From positions 1-64,000 of the forward strand of contig PDPE01000049.1 of NCBI GenBank assembly GCA_002747395.1: DNA of 64,000 nt. The letters run 5' to 3'. The stretch's first letter is position 1. Each line of letters begins with the position of its first letter. The notes below the pieces were generated by a model. The model searched no databases, was not told where the DNA came from, and worked only from the letters and a program-made list of their open reading frames with translations. This document shows, piece by piece, positions 56,092 through 64,000 of this stretch. This DNA is from Pseudomonadota bacterium (GTDB lineage: Bacteria; Pseudomonadota; Gammaproteobacteria; Pseudomonadales; Oleiphilaceae). The position numbers were made by a program, and so were the translations under genes.

Positions 56092-57133
56092 TCGGCGTCG
56101 AAACGTATGACTTCTTTCTTTTGCCTGTTTGATATTTTCTCACTGCTTTGTTGTGTTCAATCAGGGTGTTTGAGAACTGGTGGTAACCATCTCCTTTGGC
56201 AACAAAATACAATGCACGCGTGTTTTCCGGATGGGCTGCAGCCAACAACGAATGTCTGCCTGGCATTGCAATCGGGGTGGGGGGAAGGCCGTTTATTCTG
56301 TAGGTATTATACGGCGTTTTTTGCCGCAAATGCTTTCTGGTGAGATTTCCTGCCCAGGCGTCGCCCAGGCCGTAAATAACCGTGGGATCCGTCTGTAAAC
56401 GCATTTTCTTCTTTAATCGGGATACAAACACACCCGCTATTTTTTTTCGCTCCGACTCGACAGCCGTTTCCTTTTCTACAATGGATGCAAGGGTAAGCAG
56501 CTCATAGGCATTATTCAGTGGCAAGTCTTTTGCCGCGCCTTGCCAGACCTGGTCAAGCTCCCGTTTCATTTTTGCGGCAGCCTGAGCAAGAATTTTACTA
56601 TCGGTATCACCCTTTACATAGTGATAGGTATCTGGAAACAGCCACCCCTCGGGGTTTGAGCTGTTCAGCTCCAGAAGTGCAGCAACCTCGGACGCAGTCA
56701 GACCATCCAGTGTCTGCTGCAACCCCGGATGTCGCTTGAGTTCAGACATAAAATCGGTAAATCGCCAACCTTCCACGAAAGTAATCGGATAATCAACTAC
56801 CTTGCCATAAACGAACATCGCCAACAGTGACGGAAAAGTAAATCCTGGCATAATACGGTATTCACCCGCTTTTATACGTGAACGCAACCCCTTTAATTTT
56901 GCATAGACATTCAGGCCAATATCATCCTGAACGATCCCCTTTGATTTTAGCTCCTTCAACAAAGAGAGGAAATTTTGACCTTTCCTTATTTCAATAGTGA
57001 CAGGATTGCCATCCACATACCGGGGCTTCTGATTGATCTCTTTCCAATAATGATCGAGATACAGAGCCAGACCCGCACCCACCATGAGCACACTAACCAA
57101 CAACACGCTTAAAAAAATTTTCAACCTTGACAC
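56084..57133 (-). CDS. mltG: Endolytic transglycosylase MltG (YceG-like)
   Basis: Inner-membrane lytic transglycosylase that cuts nascent peptidoglycan and is thought to end glycan strands. One N-terminal helix (about 5-27) precedes a LysM-like region and the YceG domain. The catalytic Glu is in LTLASIVEKETAVESERK, then VFVSRLKKKMRLQTDPTVIYGLG and TYRINGLPPTPIAMPG. It is 349 residues with a GTG start. Position between pabC and tmk is conserved. Confidence 0.96.
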   Translation of the reverse strand: MSRLKIFLSVLLVSVLMVGAGLALYLDHYWKEINQKPRYVDGNPVTIEIRKGQNFLSLLKELKSKGIVQDDIGLNVYAKLKGLRSRIKAGEYRIMPGFTFPSLLAMFVYGKVVDYPITFVEGWRFTDFMSELKRHPGLQQTLDGLTASEVAALLELNSSNPEGWLFPDTYHYVKGDTDSKILAQAAAKMKRELDQVWQGAAKDLPLNNAYELLTLASIVEKETAVESERKKIAGVFVSRLKKKMRLQTDPTVIYGLGDAWAGNLTRKHLRQKTPYNTYRINGLPPTPIAMPGRHSLLAAAHPENTRALYFVAKGDGYHQFSNTLIEHNKAVRKYQTGKRKKSYVSTPKK

Positions 57134-57199
57134 AATAAAAGAATCACACCCTCGCCAGACAAATTGTTAAAGTCCACACAGGTAACTATAGCGATAAAT

Positions 57200-58081
57200 T
57201 CAACCAAACAACCGAACACAATGCCGCTGTAACAATCTGCACCGAAAATCCACAGCAAGCGTCCTTTGCATCAACTTTTTGACCGGGACGACGCCAAACA
57301 CGCTGTTGATAAATGCCAACCCCGAGCATTTATACAGCTCGTCCAGCGAAATTTCTCTTTCAATAATTTCTACCCCGGTTTCGCCACTATTCTCCAATAA
57401 ATACTGACGCATCACACCTCGAACGCCTGCCACTGATAATGCCGGAGTCACCACGTTATCGTCTTTATAAAACAGAAGCAGATTAGACTTTACCCCTTCA
57501 ATTACTCTGTCGTGCTGATCAAGCACAACGAGTTCAAACAGGTGTCCCAACTCCCGGGCACACATCACCTGATCGAGCCGATTCAGGTGCTTTATACCAG
57601 CCAGAAACGGGTTTTCCGATAGACGGTAGTGACACAGTCCGGCCTCTACTCCATTTTCGGTGATTTGTTTTGGAATCGGAGTCATCTCTGAGCGCCCGAC
57701 CCAAATGGTTGGGCGCGTCTCCGGATTCGGTAATGCGTAACCTCTGCCACCCGCCCCTCGGGTCACAATTATTTTGATAATACAGTGAGAAGCCTCGGTG
57801 TTGTTCGCTTTCTTGTCTGCCCCTGACCGCTCACCCAAGAGCGACATAATGTTACTCTCGATTAATGCCAGGTCGGATTTACCCAGTGGGATCTGGAGTT
57901 TCTTGCAGCTTCTTTCAAGCCGTTGGAGGTGGTATAACCAGAGCGGAGCGTGCCTGTTCACAAAATGGATGGTTTCGAAAAGCCCGTCGCCGTAGGCAAA
58001 CCCGCGGTCAAAAACCAGCGAGTTATCGCTCGGTGCGCCATTCATAAAGGAGCAAAACAGGGGACGGTGTTCTGAAGCCAT
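57200..58081 (-). CDS. pabC: Aminodeoxychorismate lyase PabC
   Basis: PLP enzyme (fold type IV) that makes p-aminobenzoate and pyruvate from 4-amino-4-deoxychorismate for folate synthesis. Residue features: DRGFAYGDGLFETIHF near the start, AGIKHLNRLDQVMCARE with the PLP lysine, EGVKSNLLLF and LSVAGVRGVMRQYLLE. At 293 residues it is slightly longer than the usual about 270. It directly follows acpP here; fabF, which normally lies between them, is missing. Confidence 0.93.
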   Translation of the reverse strand: MASEHRPLFCSFMNGAPSDNSLVFDRGFAYGDGLFETIHFVNRHAPLWLYHLQRLERSCKKLQIPLGKSDLALIESNIMSLLGERSGADKKANNTEASHCIIKIIVTRGAGGRGYALPNPETRPTIWVGRSEMTPIPKQITENGVEAGLCHYRLSENPFLAGIKHLNRLDQVMCARELGHLFELVVLDQHDRVIEGVKSNLLLFYKDDNVVTPALSVAGVRGVMRQYLLENSGETGVEIIEREISLDELYKCSGLAFINSVFGVVPVKKLMQRTLAVDFRCRLLQRHCVRLFG

Positions 58082-58158
58082 GAATATTCGACAGGTTATT
58101 TCGTATCAGCCAAATTCATTCAACTAAAATGAACACCAGACAGTCAAGCGAAAACCAG

Positions 58159-58190
58159 AAAAAAACCGCGCATATCGGCACGGTTTTTTC
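58159..58190 (-). terminator. Intrinsic terminator of acpP
   Basis: AAAAAACCGCGC (58160-58171) pairs with GCACGGTTTTTT (58178-58189), one G-U, six-base loop. It works in both directions and ends acpP transcription before pabC. Confidence 0.85.
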
Positions 58191-58205
58191 GGCAGAGATC
58201 AAGCC

Positions 58206-58439
58206 TTATTGGTTGGATTCGATATAATTGATCGCATCCTGAACAGTCGTCAGCTTTTCAGCCTCTTCATCAGGAATTTCAGTCTCAAACTCCTCTTCTA
58301 GTGCCATGACGAGTTCTACCGTATCCAGAGAATCAGCACCCAGGTCTTCCACAAAAGCAGACGAATTTTGTACTTCTGCTTCTTTAACACCAAGTTGCTC
58401 ACATACGATTTTCTTAACTCGCTCTTCTACTGTACTCAT
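58206..58439 (-). CDS. acpP: Acyl carrier protein
   Basis: Carries growing acyl chains on 4'-phosphopantetheine. At 77 residues, very acidic, with the attachment serine in [10 protein letters not shown]. The ribosome site GAGGG is close to the ATG. It has its own candidate promoter and a strong terminator, so it is probably expressed at a high level independently of fabD and pabC. Confidence 0.98.
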   Translation of the reverse strand: MSTVEERVKKIVCEQLGVKEAEVQNSSAFVEDLGADSLDTVELVMALEEEFETEIPDEEAEKLTTVQDAINYIESNQ

Positions 58440-58481
58440 ATTTCCCTCACTAATTACTGTTACCAGGCCATTTAGCGTGCT

Positions 58482-58510
58482 AGTCTAGTTTATACCTGTT
58501 GCTCAGACAA
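58482..58510 (-). promoter_or_regulatory. Candidate promoter of acpP
   Basis: On the minus strand TTGTCT (58505-58510) and TAGACT (58482-58487) are 17 bases apart; each matches consensus at 4 of 6. It lies 43 bases upstream of acpP, in the space where fabG would normally be. Confidence 0.5.
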
Positions 58511-58643
58511 GCATACAGCCCGTTTTTACTGCCAAATAAACTCTTTTTAATATCTTTTCTTTACATTTTCTGAAAAAAACAGGTTACTCAATACGAACGT
58601 CACATTCACCACATGTCAGGTCAGGCAAGACCCGTCAGGGTGT

Positions 58644-59579
58644 TCAGTCGGGATGACGGAACATCGCCAGATTTTCGATATCGCCCAATGCCACGTACTG
58701 CATTTTTTTGGAAATTCTCTTATTCAACCCCGTCAGCACTTTACCAGGGCCACATTCTACCATTGTTTGAGTCGGGCCCTCGGCAATCCGCTGAACTGTT
58801 TGTCTCCAAAGTACAGGCGAGTGAAGTTGGAGCACCAGCTTGTTCCTGATTGATTGCACATCAACTGCTGTTTGGGCATCTACATTCTGAAACACCGGGT
58901 ACACCGGTTCCCTGATAGTCAGGTTTTGGAGGGATTGAGCCAGCTTGTCAGCGGCTGTTTTCATCAGGCTGCAATGCGCCGGCACACTGACAGGCAAGGG
59001 CAAGGCTCGCTTGGCACCAGCCTCTTTCAATCGCTGAACGGCCTGCGTAACCAGCTCTTTCTGGCCCGCAATCACGACCTGCCCTGGCGCATTATAATTA
59101 ACCGGCTCGACAACTCCACCGGTAGATGCGGCGATATCGGCACAGTGTTTCTCAATCGTGGCATCGTCCAGACCAAGTACCGCGGCCATAGCCCCGACAC
59201 CTTCAGGAACCGCCCCCTGCATTAGCTGACCACGATATTTGACCAGGGCAACCGCGTCCTCGAATGAGATGGAACCGGCACAGACCAGGGCCGTATACTC
59301 TCCAAGGCTATGACCTGCCAAAACCAACCCTGATGTATCAATCTGATCTTTCACCAGATGCCAAATGGCGTAACCGGCAACCAAAACGGCCGGCTGTGTC
59401 ACTTCGGTCGACCCCAGTCTTTCTTCAGGCCCATTGATACAAAGATCATACAGATCATACCCGAGGATTCCGGAGGCTGAATCATACAAAGGCCTGATAG
59501 CAGATTCTTTTTCATAAAAATCCTTCATCATGCCGACAAACTGAGAACCCTGACCGGGGAATACAAATGCTAGACTCAT
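58644..59579 (-). CDS. fabD: Malonyl-CoA:ACP transacylase
   Basis: Loads malonate onto ACP. The protein starts FVFPGQGSQFVGM; the nucleophile Ser is in LAGHSLGEYTALV, and the partner His in VSVPAHCSLM. From the ATG at 59579 it is 311 residues. Another in-frame ATG three codons earlier (59588) results from a 19-bp duplication of the initiation region, so the start is uncertain by three residues. Confidence 0.97.
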   Translation of the reverse strand: MSLAFVFPGQGSQFVGMMKDFYEKESAIRPLYDSASGILGYDLYDLCINGPEERLGSTEVTQPAVLVAGYAIWHLVKDQIDTSGLVLAGHSLGEYTALVCAGSISFEDAVALVKYRGQLMQGAVPEGVGAMAAVLGLDDATIEKHCADIAASTGGVVEPVNYNAPGQVVIAGQKELVTQAVQRLKEAGAKRALPLPVSVPAHCSLMKTAADKLAQSLQNLTIREPVYPVFQNVDAQTAVDVQSIRNKLVLQLHSPVLWRQTVQRIAEGPTQTMVECGPGKVLTGLNKRISKKMQYVALGDIENLAMFRHPD

Positions 59580-59617
59580 AGTTTTCATTCTTACTGACAG
59601 TTTTCATTCTTATTGAA
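59580..59617. repeat. 19-bp tandem duplication at the fabD start
   Basis: AGTTTTCATTCTTACTGAC (59580-59598) and AGTTTTCATTCTTATTGAA (59599-59617). Each copy contains ATGAAAACT on the minus strand. The upstream ATG (59607) is out of frame with fabD. Confidence 0.88.
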
Positions 59618-59695
59618 GATTTTGACTGATCCAGACCAGATCAGGAAACCGAAAGTATCAGTCAAACAGGAACACCAAACAACCGGATATCGGTA

Positions 59696-60709
59696 TTAAA
59701 TCAACCAATCATCCAGTTTTTTGTTAATTTTGGCTGGAATTTCTTTTTCTACTGCGTAAATCGCCTGCTCGATGGCTTTTTCAAATGCGAATGCATCTGC
59801 GCCTCCGTGGCTTTTTATAACGACACCTTGCAGCCCTAAAAATGTCGCTCCGTTATGATATGAGGGTGCCAGCTTTTTGCGGATGGCCTTAAGCAGGGGC
59901 AGAGCCAGGAAGCCAACCAGTTTGCCGTACCAACTGTTTTGGAACGCCTGCTTCACTTCGCCCAGTACCAGTGAAACAACACCCTCACCTGTTTTAAGTG
60001 CAACATTACCCACAAATCCATCACAAACAATGACGTCGGCAACACCGGTGAACAAGTCCCCACCTTCAACGAAGCCGACATAGTTCAAATCGTTCGACTC
60101 GCGCAGGAGATGCGAGGCCAGGCGCACCTGTTCATTTCCCTTTACTTCTTCTTCACCCACGTTGAGCAAGGCGACTCTGGGCTCATTGATATCCAGTTCG
60201 CACCGGGCCAGAATCGATCCCATCAGGGCGAATTGAAGCAGGTGTTCGGCAGAGCTGTCAACATTTGCACCCAAATCCAGGACAAAACAGGATGATTGCG
60301 CGGACGGTATTCTCTTGGTAATTGCAGGCCGGTCAATACCTGGCAACATCCGCAATATGGAGCGGCTCAAAATCATCAGTGCACCCGTATTACCCGCGCT
60401 GACACAGGCACTCGCCTGCCCTTCTTTCACCAACTTCAACGCCACTGCCATCGAGGATTGCTGCTTTCTGCGCAGCGCATAGGACGGCTTGTCATCCATG
60501 GCCACGACATCAGGGGCATGGTGGATAGCGAGATTGGAGGGAGTTGAGTTCCGGTTGGCCAGTAACGGGGCAAGAACAGTTTTATCACCAACCAGCAGGA
60601 TTTTTACGGAGGTATTACGAGACAGAAATGAAAGCGAGGACCGGACTGCAACTGCAGGCCCCAAATCCCCACTCATTGCATCGACTGCGATGCACAGTTG
60701 ATCTGTCAA
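59696..60709 (-). CDS. plsX: Phosphate acyltransferase PlsX
   Basis: Converts acyl-ACP to acyl-phosphate for phospholipid synthesis. The start of the fold reads IAVDAMSGDLGP, with Ser where most PlsX have Gly in DAMGGD. CVSAGNTGALM, VLDLGANVD and VCDGFVGNVALKTGEG are family motifs. No ATG precedes the first beta-strand, so a TTG must be used: 60709 (AGAAG just upstream, 337 residues) or 60730, which would overlap rpmF. I chose 60709. Confidence 0.95.
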   Translation of the reverse strand: MTDQLCIAVDAMSGDLGPAVAVRSSLSFLSRNTSVKILLVGDKTVLAPLLANRNSTPSNLAIHHAPDVVAMDDKPSYALRRKQQSSMAVALKLVKEGQASACVSAGNTGALMILSRSILRMLPGIDRPAITKRIPSAQSSCFVLDLGANVDSSAEHLLQFALMGSILARCELDINEPRVALLNVGEEEVKGNEQVRLASHLLRESNDLNYVGFVEGGDLFTGVADVIVCDGFVGNVALKTGEGVVSLVLGEVKQAFQNSWYGKLVGFLALPLLKAIRKKLAPSYHNGATFLGLQGVVIKSHGGADAFAFEKAIEQAIYAVEKEIPAKINKKLDDWLI

Positions 60710-60710
60710 A

Positions 60711-60890
60711 TCAGTCTTCTGACTTTTCAATCACTTTGACGCCACGATAAAAGCCGTCTGCAGTCACGTGGTGTCTGCGGTGTGTTTCACCCGTGGTCGG
60801 ATCAATAGACAGGGTTGCGCCTGTCAGCGCATCATGTGAACGCCTCATTCCGCGTCGGGATCTTGTTTTACGATTCTTTTGAACTGCCAT
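60711..60890 (-). CDS. rpmF: 50S ribosomal protein L32
   Basis: Small ribosomal protein, 59 residues. It starts [20 protein letters not shown] and ends [10 protein letters not shown], typical of proteobacterial L32. No zinc cysteines are present (this is the Cys-minus type). It lies between yceD and plsX, the universal order, and its stop touches the plsX start. Confidence 0.96.
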   Translation of the reverse strand: MAVQKNRKTRSRRGMRRSHDALTGATLSIDPTTGETHRRHHVTADGFYRGVKVIEKSED

Positions 60891-60909
60891 TTTACTTCAC
60901 TCCACCTGA

Positions 60910-61437
60910 TTATTTCTTGACTTTCAATTCTGATAGAACGCTGAACGGGCCGGTTTTCTCAACAGATTGATCGGGAACCTGTTCACCCTCATCACCTGCC
61001 TTGTAGTCCAGACTGCATTCACCTGATTCATGATACCCAAATGCCGGAAGCGCCAATAAAATTTCCTCTTCCACCATTTCTGCAATATTTAAGTCGTAAC
61101 CATCCACTATATATGGATCATATTCTCTTGGCAGATTTTTTGCCTTGTCATCAGAAAAAACAACAGCGAGACAAACTTCTGCTTCCAGCTTATAAGGTAA
61201 ATCCCCCAAACATCGCTGACACTCAAGAAGCAGTTCTACCTGAACAGAGCCAGTTACAAGTATTCTCCCCTGCTCATCTTTACCAAACAAAAGTCGTGCC
61301 GCCACATCACCCTGCTCGGACCGAACCAAACCGGGCAATCTGGTGAAACGCTCAAAGGGAATAATTCCCTCCAACTCGACATGTTGTTCTGCAAATTTGA
61401 TTGGATCTACAGATACAGGTAAACCAGTATTCGACAT
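60910..61437 (-). CDS. yceD: YceD family protein (DUF177), 23S rRNA accumulation protein
   Basis: A 175-residue acidic protein required for normal 23S rRNA levels in bacteria and plants; its action is unknown. The family CxxC is in LLLECQRCLGDL, followed by DPYIVDGYDLNIAEMVEEEILLALP. It lies 19 bases before rpmF and is co-transcribed. Confidence 0.92.
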   Translation of the reverse strand: MSNTGLPVSVDPIKFAEQHVELEGIIPFERFTRLPGLVRSEQGDVAARLLFGKDEQGRILVTGSVQVELLLECQRCLGDLPYKLEAEVCLAVVFSDDKAKNLPREYDPYIVDGYDLNIAEMVEEEILLALPAFGYHESGECSLDYKAGDEGEQVPDQSVEKTGPFSVLSELKVKK

Positions 61438-61544
61438 AAGCGCGCAATTCTATTTATCTAACTCATCGTTGTCAAAATTTTATTGTATTATTACCCGCCT
61501 GGAAGATACTTTTATCAGGTTCCCCAAATTGATCAGGAATTGAC

Positions 61545-62144
61545 ATGTTTGTATTGGCATCAACTTCCCCCTACCGACAACAGCTGCTCAAAAAACTTGG
61601 CGTTCCCTTCATCATTTGCTCACCGAATATTGATGAAAGCTTTTCGCCCGGAGAACATCCGGAGGCCCTGGTGCGCAGACTTTCATTACAAAAAGCGCAG
61701 GCGGTTGCCACCAACTACCCCAAACACCTGATTATAGGTTCAGACCAGGTCGCCTGCTCGGCGACGGCGGGAATACTGACAAAACCGGGTTCCCATGAAA
61801 AGGCCGTGGAGCAATTAAAACACTGCAGCAACCAGACGATTAAATTCTATACCGGCCTGTGCCTGCTCGATACCCGGGACGGATCAAAGCAGACCAGTGT
61901 GGATGTATTTGCGGTCACCTTCAGACCACTCGATGACCGGTTGATTCAACGCTATCTTGAACGAGAGAAACCCTATGATTGCGCAGGCAGCTTTAAATCC
62001 GAGGGGCTCGGGATTGTACTGTTCAGCGGGTTTGACGGGCGAGACCCGAACAGCCTTACAGGCCTGCCATTAATGACCTTGACAGACATGCTGATAGAAA
62101 AGGGGATACATCCCCTGCTCTATCGGCCTGACAGAAAAAACTAG
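61545..62144 (+). CDS. Maf-family nucleotide pyrophosphatase, YceF type
   Basis: Predicted to hydrolyse modified nucleotides (7-methyl-GTP for E. coli YceF). STSPYRQQLLKKLGVPF is the YceF-type N-terminus. Residues PNIDES, IIGSDQVA and the FKSEGLGIVLF near the end mark the active site. It is 199 residues, divergent from yceD, and its last 4 bases overlap the convergent sppA stop. Confidence 0.92.
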   Translation: MFVLASTSPYRQQLLKKLGVPFIICSPNIDESFSPGEHPEALVRRLSLQKAQAVATNYPKHLIIGSDQVACSATAGILTKPGSHEKAVEQLKHCSNQTIKFYTGLCLLDTRDGSKQTSVDVFAVTFRPLDDRLIQRYLEREKPYDCAGSFKSEGLGIVLFSGFDGRDPNSLTGLPLMTLTDMLIEKGIHPLLYRPDRKN

Positions 62145-63181
62145 CGCAACCTGAACCCGGCTTGTGACTGCATGATTATATTGGCAAACGCAGAAGCCAC
62201 GGAGGCACCAAAGGATTTGGCAAAACGCTCAAACGGATCCGGTTGCAGGGTAAAATTGACGATATTCTCTTCCTTGATCAGATTCCGGGCCACATAACCA
62301 CTTGAACCCAGGCCATCAATCAAGCCCAATTCCAACGCCTGTTCACCACTCCAGATCAAACCACTGAACAAATTATCGACCGATTTAAGCTTGCTCCCTC
62401 GCCCTTTCTTCACCTGATCAATAAACTGCTGATGCGTGGTATTGAGCACAGACTGCCAGAATTTCACTTCATCATTTTGCTGCGGTGAAAACGGGTCAAG
62501 AAATGTTTTGTGATCGCCCGAAGTGTATATTCGTCGTTCAACGCCCACCTTTTCGAGCGCATCAACAAAACCGAACCCGGAAGCTGTTACCCCGATTGAC
62601 CCGACCAGACTGGCCTTGTCAGCATAGATTTCATCTGCTGCTGCCGCAATATAATAGGCACCAGACGCTCCAATATCGGATATCACCGCATAAACCCGGG
62701 TATCAGGATATTCCGAGCGCAGCCTCATTATTTCATCATAGACATAACCCGCCTGAACAGGACTTCCCCCCGGGCTGTTAATTCGTAAAATAATCCCTTT
62801 GGTACCGTCATCCTCGAAAGCAGCCCGGAGGCCAGTTACAATATTGTCTGCCGATGCCGGCTCCTGATCAGCGATAACTCCTTGAATGTCCACCAGTGCA
62901 GTGTGCGATGACGACTCACTTTTCAAGTTTTTCATGCTGTTATTTAAATCGGGAGAAAAAACAAAAAACAAACCGAACAAGTAAGCGAAAGTCAGCAGTT
63001 TGAAGAAAATACCCCAACGCCGCGTCTTACGCTGCTCGGAGGTGAGAGACATCATCAGCTTTTCAATCAAACGCCACTCTTTGCTGTTTTCCTCATTGCC
63101 TGCATTGACACCTCCCGGGTTCACTATTCGTCCTTCCGGGCTGCCTGCTGTGCTACTTTCCTTCCAGTTATCCTGACTCAT
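62141..63181 (-). CDS. sppA: Signal peptide peptidase SppA, short form (S49)
   Basis: Inner-membrane serine protease degrading leftover signal peptides. It is 346 residues with one membrane helix (about 57-77) and a periplasmic protease domain. The catalytic dyad is Ser173 (ISDIGASGAYYIA) and Lys189 (YADKASLVGSIGV). RINSPGGSPVQAG is also conserved. It lies in the plsX-maf-HAD neighbourhood as in Pseudomonas. Confidence 0.94.
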   Translation of the reverse strand: MSQDNWKESSTAGSPEGRIVNPGGVNAGNEENSKEWRLIEKLMMSLTSEQRKTRRWGIFFKLLTFAYLFGLFFVFSPDLNNSMKNLKSESSSHTALVDIQGVIADQEPASADNIVTGLRAAFEDDGTKGIILRINSPGGSPVQAGYVYDEIMRLRSEYPDTRVYAVISDIGASGAYYIAAAADEIYADKASLVGSIGVTASGFGFVDALEKVGVERRIYTSGDHKTFLDPFSPQQNDEVKFWQSVLNTTHQQFIDQVKKGRGSKLKSVDNLFSGLIWSGEQALELGLIDGLGSSGYVARNLIKEENIVNFTLQPDPFERFAKSFGASVASAFANIIMQSQAGFRLR

Positions 63182-63235
63182 TCATTTACACCCTGGCCTT
63201 ATTGGCAAATTTGCTGATGATTTATTACCATCCGG

Positions 63236-63283
63236 TTTTGCTATTTGTTCGTTTCGCTATTTGTTCGTTTTGCTATTTGTTCA
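63236..63283. repeat. 16-bp tandem repeat (three copies) upstream of sppA
   Basis: TTTTGCTATTTGTTCG (63236-63251), TTTCGCTATTTGTTCG (63252-63267) and TTTTGCTATTTGTTCA (63268-63283), then a partial TTTT. It lies 55-102 bases before the sppA start, where its promoter should be. Confidence 0.92.
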
Positions 63284-63360
63284 TTTTCACCGCTCGACAC
63301 CCGCTGTTATCAGGTATCAATTATTTCCGTTTATATATAACAGTACAGGTATAACAGCTT

Positions 63361-64000
63361 TTAACCTATATTGCCTAAAGCTGCAGGAAGATCGGTAATA
63401 CTGTCGATAATGCAGACGGGAGAGCATTCAGCCAAAACCTCTTTGCCGTGAACCCCATAGCTCACTCCAATGCTTGTCATTGCCGCGTTTTTTGCCATTT
63501 CCAGGTCATAGGTAGTATCACCGATCATAACGGCCTCATCAGAATTCAGACCAAGATCCCGCAAAACCTGGTACAGCATGGCCGGATCGGGTTTGGAGGC
63601 GGTTTCATCTGCACATCGGTGAGCTGTAAAATAATGACGGAGTTGAGTTGAGTCGAGGGCAATATCCAGCCCTTTCCTGGCCTTCCCGGTTGCAATGGCC
63701 AATGTCAGGCCACTCGCTTTCAGGTTATCCAGTGTTTCAATGACACCGTCAAAAAGCCAGGAAGGGTCACATTTTTTATTAAAAAAATGATCTGAATAAA
63801 AGGCTTTGTATCTGGCGAGCTCCTCATCGCTGACATCTCCGAACAGCGCTCGAACAGCCTTATCCATAGCGAGTCCGATCACCCTCGCCATTTGCTTTCT
63901 GGATTGCGGCTCGTAACCGACACAGTCTGCTGCGTATAGCAAACTGTCTACGATATGACTTTCCGAGTCTACCAAAGTGCCATCCCAATCGAAAATTACT
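63361..64000 (-). CDS. HAD-family phosphatase (phosphoglycolate phosphatase-like), 5' end cut by the window
   Basis: The frame remains open to the right edge: the bases before 63975 read VIFDWDGT on the minus strand, the HAD motif I with nucleophile Asp. The gene therefore begins beyond the window. Motif II is in LAIATGKARKGL, motif III Lys in ETASKPDP, and motif IV is VMIGDTTYDLEMA. The alpha-helical cap lies between motifs I and II. By position (next to sppA) it corresponds to the HAD phosphatase upstream of sppA in Pseudomonas, usually followed by rluC and rne. The substrate is not certain. Confidence 0.92.
   Translation of the reverse strand, partial: VIFDWDGTLVDSESHIVDSLLYAADCVGYEPQSRKQMARVIGLAMDKAVRALFGDVSDEELARYKAFYSDHFFNKKCDPSWLFDGVIETLDNLKASGLTLAIATGKARKGLDIALDSTQLRHYFTAHRCADETASKPDPAMLYQVLRDLGLNSDEAVMIGDTTYDLEMAKNAAMTSIGVSYGVHGKEVLAECSPVCIIDSITDLPAALGNIG

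Overview
The window is a chromosomal segment of a gammaproteobacterium of the Pseudomonadales/Oceanospirillales type. Gene order supports this. Three blocks that are separate in Pseudomonas lie side by side here: sthA-nqrMFEDCBA-gap-mfd-csiV-MTI phosphorylase-nagZ-LD-transpeptidase-psrA; ppiD-hupB-lon-clpX-clpP-tig-tRNAs-folD-cysS-glnS-ppiB-lpxH-acnB; and tmk-mltG-pabC-acpP-fabD-plsX-rpmF-yceD-maf-sppA-HAD phosphatase. A Na+-pumping NADH dehydrogenase with ApbE and NqrM fits a marine or salt-adapted life. I cannot name a genus.

Layout. Bases 1-2510 are the only clearly accessory stretch. They hold the tail of a DUF4351/Rpn-family gene, a compact BglII-like type II restriction-modification system (methylase on +; control protein and endonuclease on -), and a second decayed copy of the same DUF4351 tail. 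dusA follows directly. From 4 to 6.4 kb come transaldolase, a TerB-like protein and a glycerophosphodiester phosphodiesterase. From 6.4 to 15.1 kb lie sthA and the nqr operon. From 15.5 to 26.1 kb are gap, mfd, csiV, purine salvage, an MscS channel, nagZ, an L,D-transpeptidase and the autoregulated psrA. From 26.3 to 33.6 kb is the least familiar region: an orphan membrane protein, rluF, and a four-gene envelope operon (C39-like peptidase, beta-barrel, FadL-like porin, MalM-like protein). From 34 to 43.6 kb is protein quality control (ppiD, hupB, lon, clpX, clpP, tig) and a Pro-Arg-His-Leu tRNA operon. From 44 to 55 kb are folD, rmuC, cysS, glnS, ppiB, lpxH, miaE and acnB. From 55 kb to the end is the phospholipid/fatty-acid and cell-wall block, ending in a HAD phosphatase cut by the window edge.

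Most notable: (1) a near-identical 18-bp operator-like motif lies between the -35 and -10 boxes of the methylase gene and also upstream of the control-protein gene, suggesting one regulator sets both halves of the restriction system; (2) the system sits between two copies of a DUF4351 tail, next to the 5' end of dusA, a known island insertion site; (3) the fatty-acid cluster lacks fabG and fabF; (4) 14-24 bp imperfect tandem repeats recur at gene ends (mtnP, nagZ, ppiD, hupB, lpxH, mltG) and starts (fabD, sppA); (5) psrA carries two textbook PsrA boxes over its own promoter; (6) the four-gene envelope operon has no described function that I know of. No CRISPR array, prophage, insertion sequence or integrase was seen.
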